From Advenella sp. FME57 (GTDB lineage Bacteria > Pseudomonadota > Gammaproteobacteria > Burkholderiales > Burkholderiaceae_B): 64,000 nucleotides of DNA. A program made the translations under genes and the position numbers. Below the pieces are notes generated by a model. That model was not told the DNA's origin, did not search any database, and was given only the letters and a program-made list of their open reading frames with translations. The DNA is taken from NCBI RefSeq assembly GCF_014897675.1, contig NZ_JABUXU010000004.1, forward strand, positions 124,001-188,000. Reading direction: 5' to 3'. Shown piece by piece: positions 62,612 through 64,000 of this stretch (its first letter is position 1; each line of letters opens with the position of its first letter).

Positions 62612-63958
62612 CTAGGCGCGTTCCTCGGCAATGCGGCGCACCACCGTATCTCGGAAACGGATATTGTGCGGTATGGCGCAAATAATCAATATTGCAGTGA
62701 CGACGCAAGCCAGCGCAATCACATATAAGCCCATCGACGCGCTACCCGTCACATCCTTGACCTTGCCGACCATGTAGGGCGCGATAATGCCGCCGATTTG
62801 GCCGATGGAATTGATCAGGGCCAGGCTACCGGCTGCAGCGACACCGCTCATTATGCGGACCGGAAATACCCAGAATATGCCGAAAGAGGCAATGATGCCC
62901 GTCGCGGCAATACTAAGGCCCAGCACCAACACCACGGTATTGTCCCAATAGATCGCACACAACACATAGCCGACGGCACCGGCCAGCGCACAGCCCGCCA
63001 GGTGCCAGCGGCGGTCGCCGGTATGGTCGGAACTTTTACCGATCAGGACCGTTCCGATAATCGCGGCGATGTAGGGCAGCGTCGTAATCAGGCCGATAAT
63101 CAGCGGGTCCGCCGTACCTGCCGTCTTGATAAGCTGCGGCATCCAGAAAAGTATGCCGTAGATTCCCATGCAAAGGCCGAGATAAATCAGCGAAAATAGA
63201 TAAATGACTGGTCGTTTCAACGCCTCGCGGAAAGAATGTGTGTTGTCGACTTTGGGATCCTTGCCAATCTCGCGTGCCAGCAGGGCTTTTTCCTTGGGGG
63301 ACAGCCATTTGGCATCTTCGATGCGATCATTGAAGGCGAACAACACTACGAAGCCCAGAATACACGAAGGGATTCCTTCGATCAGGAACAGCCATTGCCA
63401 GCCAGGCATGCCGTTGACGCCATCGAGCAGCTTTAGAATGGCACCGGAAATCGGGCCACCGATGATGCCGCACAACGCAATGGAGCCGAAAAACATATTG
63501 TTCATGCGTCCGCGGTAACTGGCGGGAAACCATTGTGTAAAGAAGTAGAGTACGCCTGGAACGAAGCCTGCCTCAAGCACTCCAAGCAGAAAGCGCAGCG
63601 CATAGAACGAGGTCTCGCTCTGAACGAACATCATGGCAGCCGAGGCGAGGCCCCAGGTAATCATGATCCGCGCGATCCATCGGCGCGCGCCTACTCGTGC
63701 CAGAATAATATTGCTTGGGATTTCGAAAAGGAGGTAACCGATGAAAAATATACTGGCGCCAAGCCCGTAAGCAGCTTCGCTCAGGCCCAACTGCGATTGC
63801 ATTTGCAATTTTGCAAAGCTGATATTGACGCGATCCAGATATGCCATGATAAAACAGGCAATGATCAGCGGTATGATTCGCCACGCAACTTTGCGCAGCA
63901 GATCTGCCTTTTCTTGCTCCTGCGGCTCAAGCGGTGCATCTACCCTCGTATTCGCCAT
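62612..63958 (-). CDS. MFS transporter, anion:cation symporter (ACS) family
   Basis: A 448-residue membrane protein with 12 hydrophobic helices. The N-terminal IIACFIMAYLDRVNISFAK and ILARVGARRWIARIM, and YRGRMNNMFFGSIALCGIIGGPISGAIL near helix 5, are typical of the ACS group that takes up organic anions such as tartrate, phthalate or glucarate. The central loop (RIEDAKWLSPKEKALLAREI) also fits. The substrate is unknown. Start ATG at 63958 with GGAGAC ~5-10 bp upstream on the minus strand. No neighbouring catabolic gene is within the window on that side. Confidence 0.87.
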   Translation of the reverse strand: MANTRVDAPLEPQEQEKADLLRKVAWRIIPLIIACFIMAYLDRVNISFAKLQMQSQLGLSEAAYGLGASIFFIGYLLFEIPSNIILARVGARRWIARIMITWGLASAAMMFVQSETSFYALRFLLGVLEAGFVPGVLYFFTQWFPASYRGRMNNMFFGSIALCGIIGGPISGAILKLLDGVNGMPGWQWLFLIEGIPSCILGFVVLFAFNDRIEDAKWLSPKEKALLAREIGKDPKVDNTHSFREALKRPVIYLFSLIYLGLCMGIYGILFWMPQLIKTAGTADPLIIGLITTLPYIAAIIGTVLIGKSSDHTGDRRWHLAGCALAGAVGYVLCAIYWDNTVVLVLGLSIAATGIIASFGIFWVFPVRIMSGVAAAGSLALINSIGQIGGIIAPYMVGKVKDVTGSASMGLYVIALACVVTAILIICAIPHNIRFRDTVVRRIAEERA

Positions 63959-64000
63959 CTTTGTCTCCTGATTTTAATAATTTGTGTCGCCAGTAACGCG

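Overview
This window is bacterial chromosome from a betaproteobacterium, most likely an Alcaligenaceae member (Advenella- or Bordetella-like). The evidence is the replication-origin gene order rpmH-rnpA-yidD-yidC / dnaA-dnaN-gyrB, two Bug-type (TctC) periplasmic solute receptors of the kind that are abundant in this family, and a moderately GC-rich base composition broken by AT-rich accessory stretches. The taxonomic call is inference from gene content; no 16S gene is present.

Layout. (1) Positions 1-1685 hold the 3' part of a large gene cut by the window edge, probably a defence reverse transcriptase fused to a nitrilase domain (DRT type 1-like). About 0.9 kb without a gene follows. (2) Positions 2618-12852 are ordinary accessory chromosome: FMN azoreductase, GNAT acetyltransferase, MocR regulator, AhpD-like protein, and a YbhGFSR-like ABC efflux operon facing a TetR regulator across an 18-bp perfect palindrome. 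(3) Positions 13131-26897 form a catabolic cluster for an unidentified organic acid: class III CoA-transferase, HMG-CoA-lyase-like enzyme, two Bug receptors, MmgE/PrpD protein, ADP-forming acyl-CoA synthetase, acyl-CoA dehydrogenase, class II aldolase, D-2-hydroxyacid dehydrogenase and two related LysR regulators. (4) Positions 27069-35867 are the conserved origin region, with yidC-yidD-rnpA-rpmH leftward and dnaA-dnaN-gyrB rightward.

(5) Directly behind the gyrB stop codon starts a Tn7-like transposon. It shows tandem 20-bp repeats, a Ner-like regulator, tnsA-tnsB-tnsC and two TniQ-family targeting genes (35869-43667). Behind it lies a defence-rich stretch (43835-57644), probably the transposon's cargo although the far end was not found. 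It holds a partition-associated-like gene, an unrecognised soluble + four-helix membrane protein pair, a three-gene restriction-like operon (MmeI-like methyltransferase, SF2 helicase, GIY-YIG nuclease), a membrane-anchored Mrr-like nuclease with a small partner, a retron (ncRNA, small basic protein, reverse transcriptase with an LLDD instead of YxDD active site, cold-shock protein) and a SMEK-like protein.

(6) Positions 57910-63958 return to chromosomal-style accessory genes: ECF41-like sigma factor, quinol-monooxygenase-like protein, LysE exporter, HxlR regulator divergent from an NmrA-type reductase, and an MFS transporter. A decayed, internally deleted second copy of the HxlR/NmrA pair sits at 59474-59780.

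The strongest candidates for something new are the retron with its altered catalytic motif and cold-shock effector, the unknown two-gene pair at 44452-45996, the methyltransferase-helicase-GIY-YIG module whose methyltransferase appears to have lost its own nuclease motif, and a 34-bp motif shared between the presumed retron RNA and a distant intergenic region.
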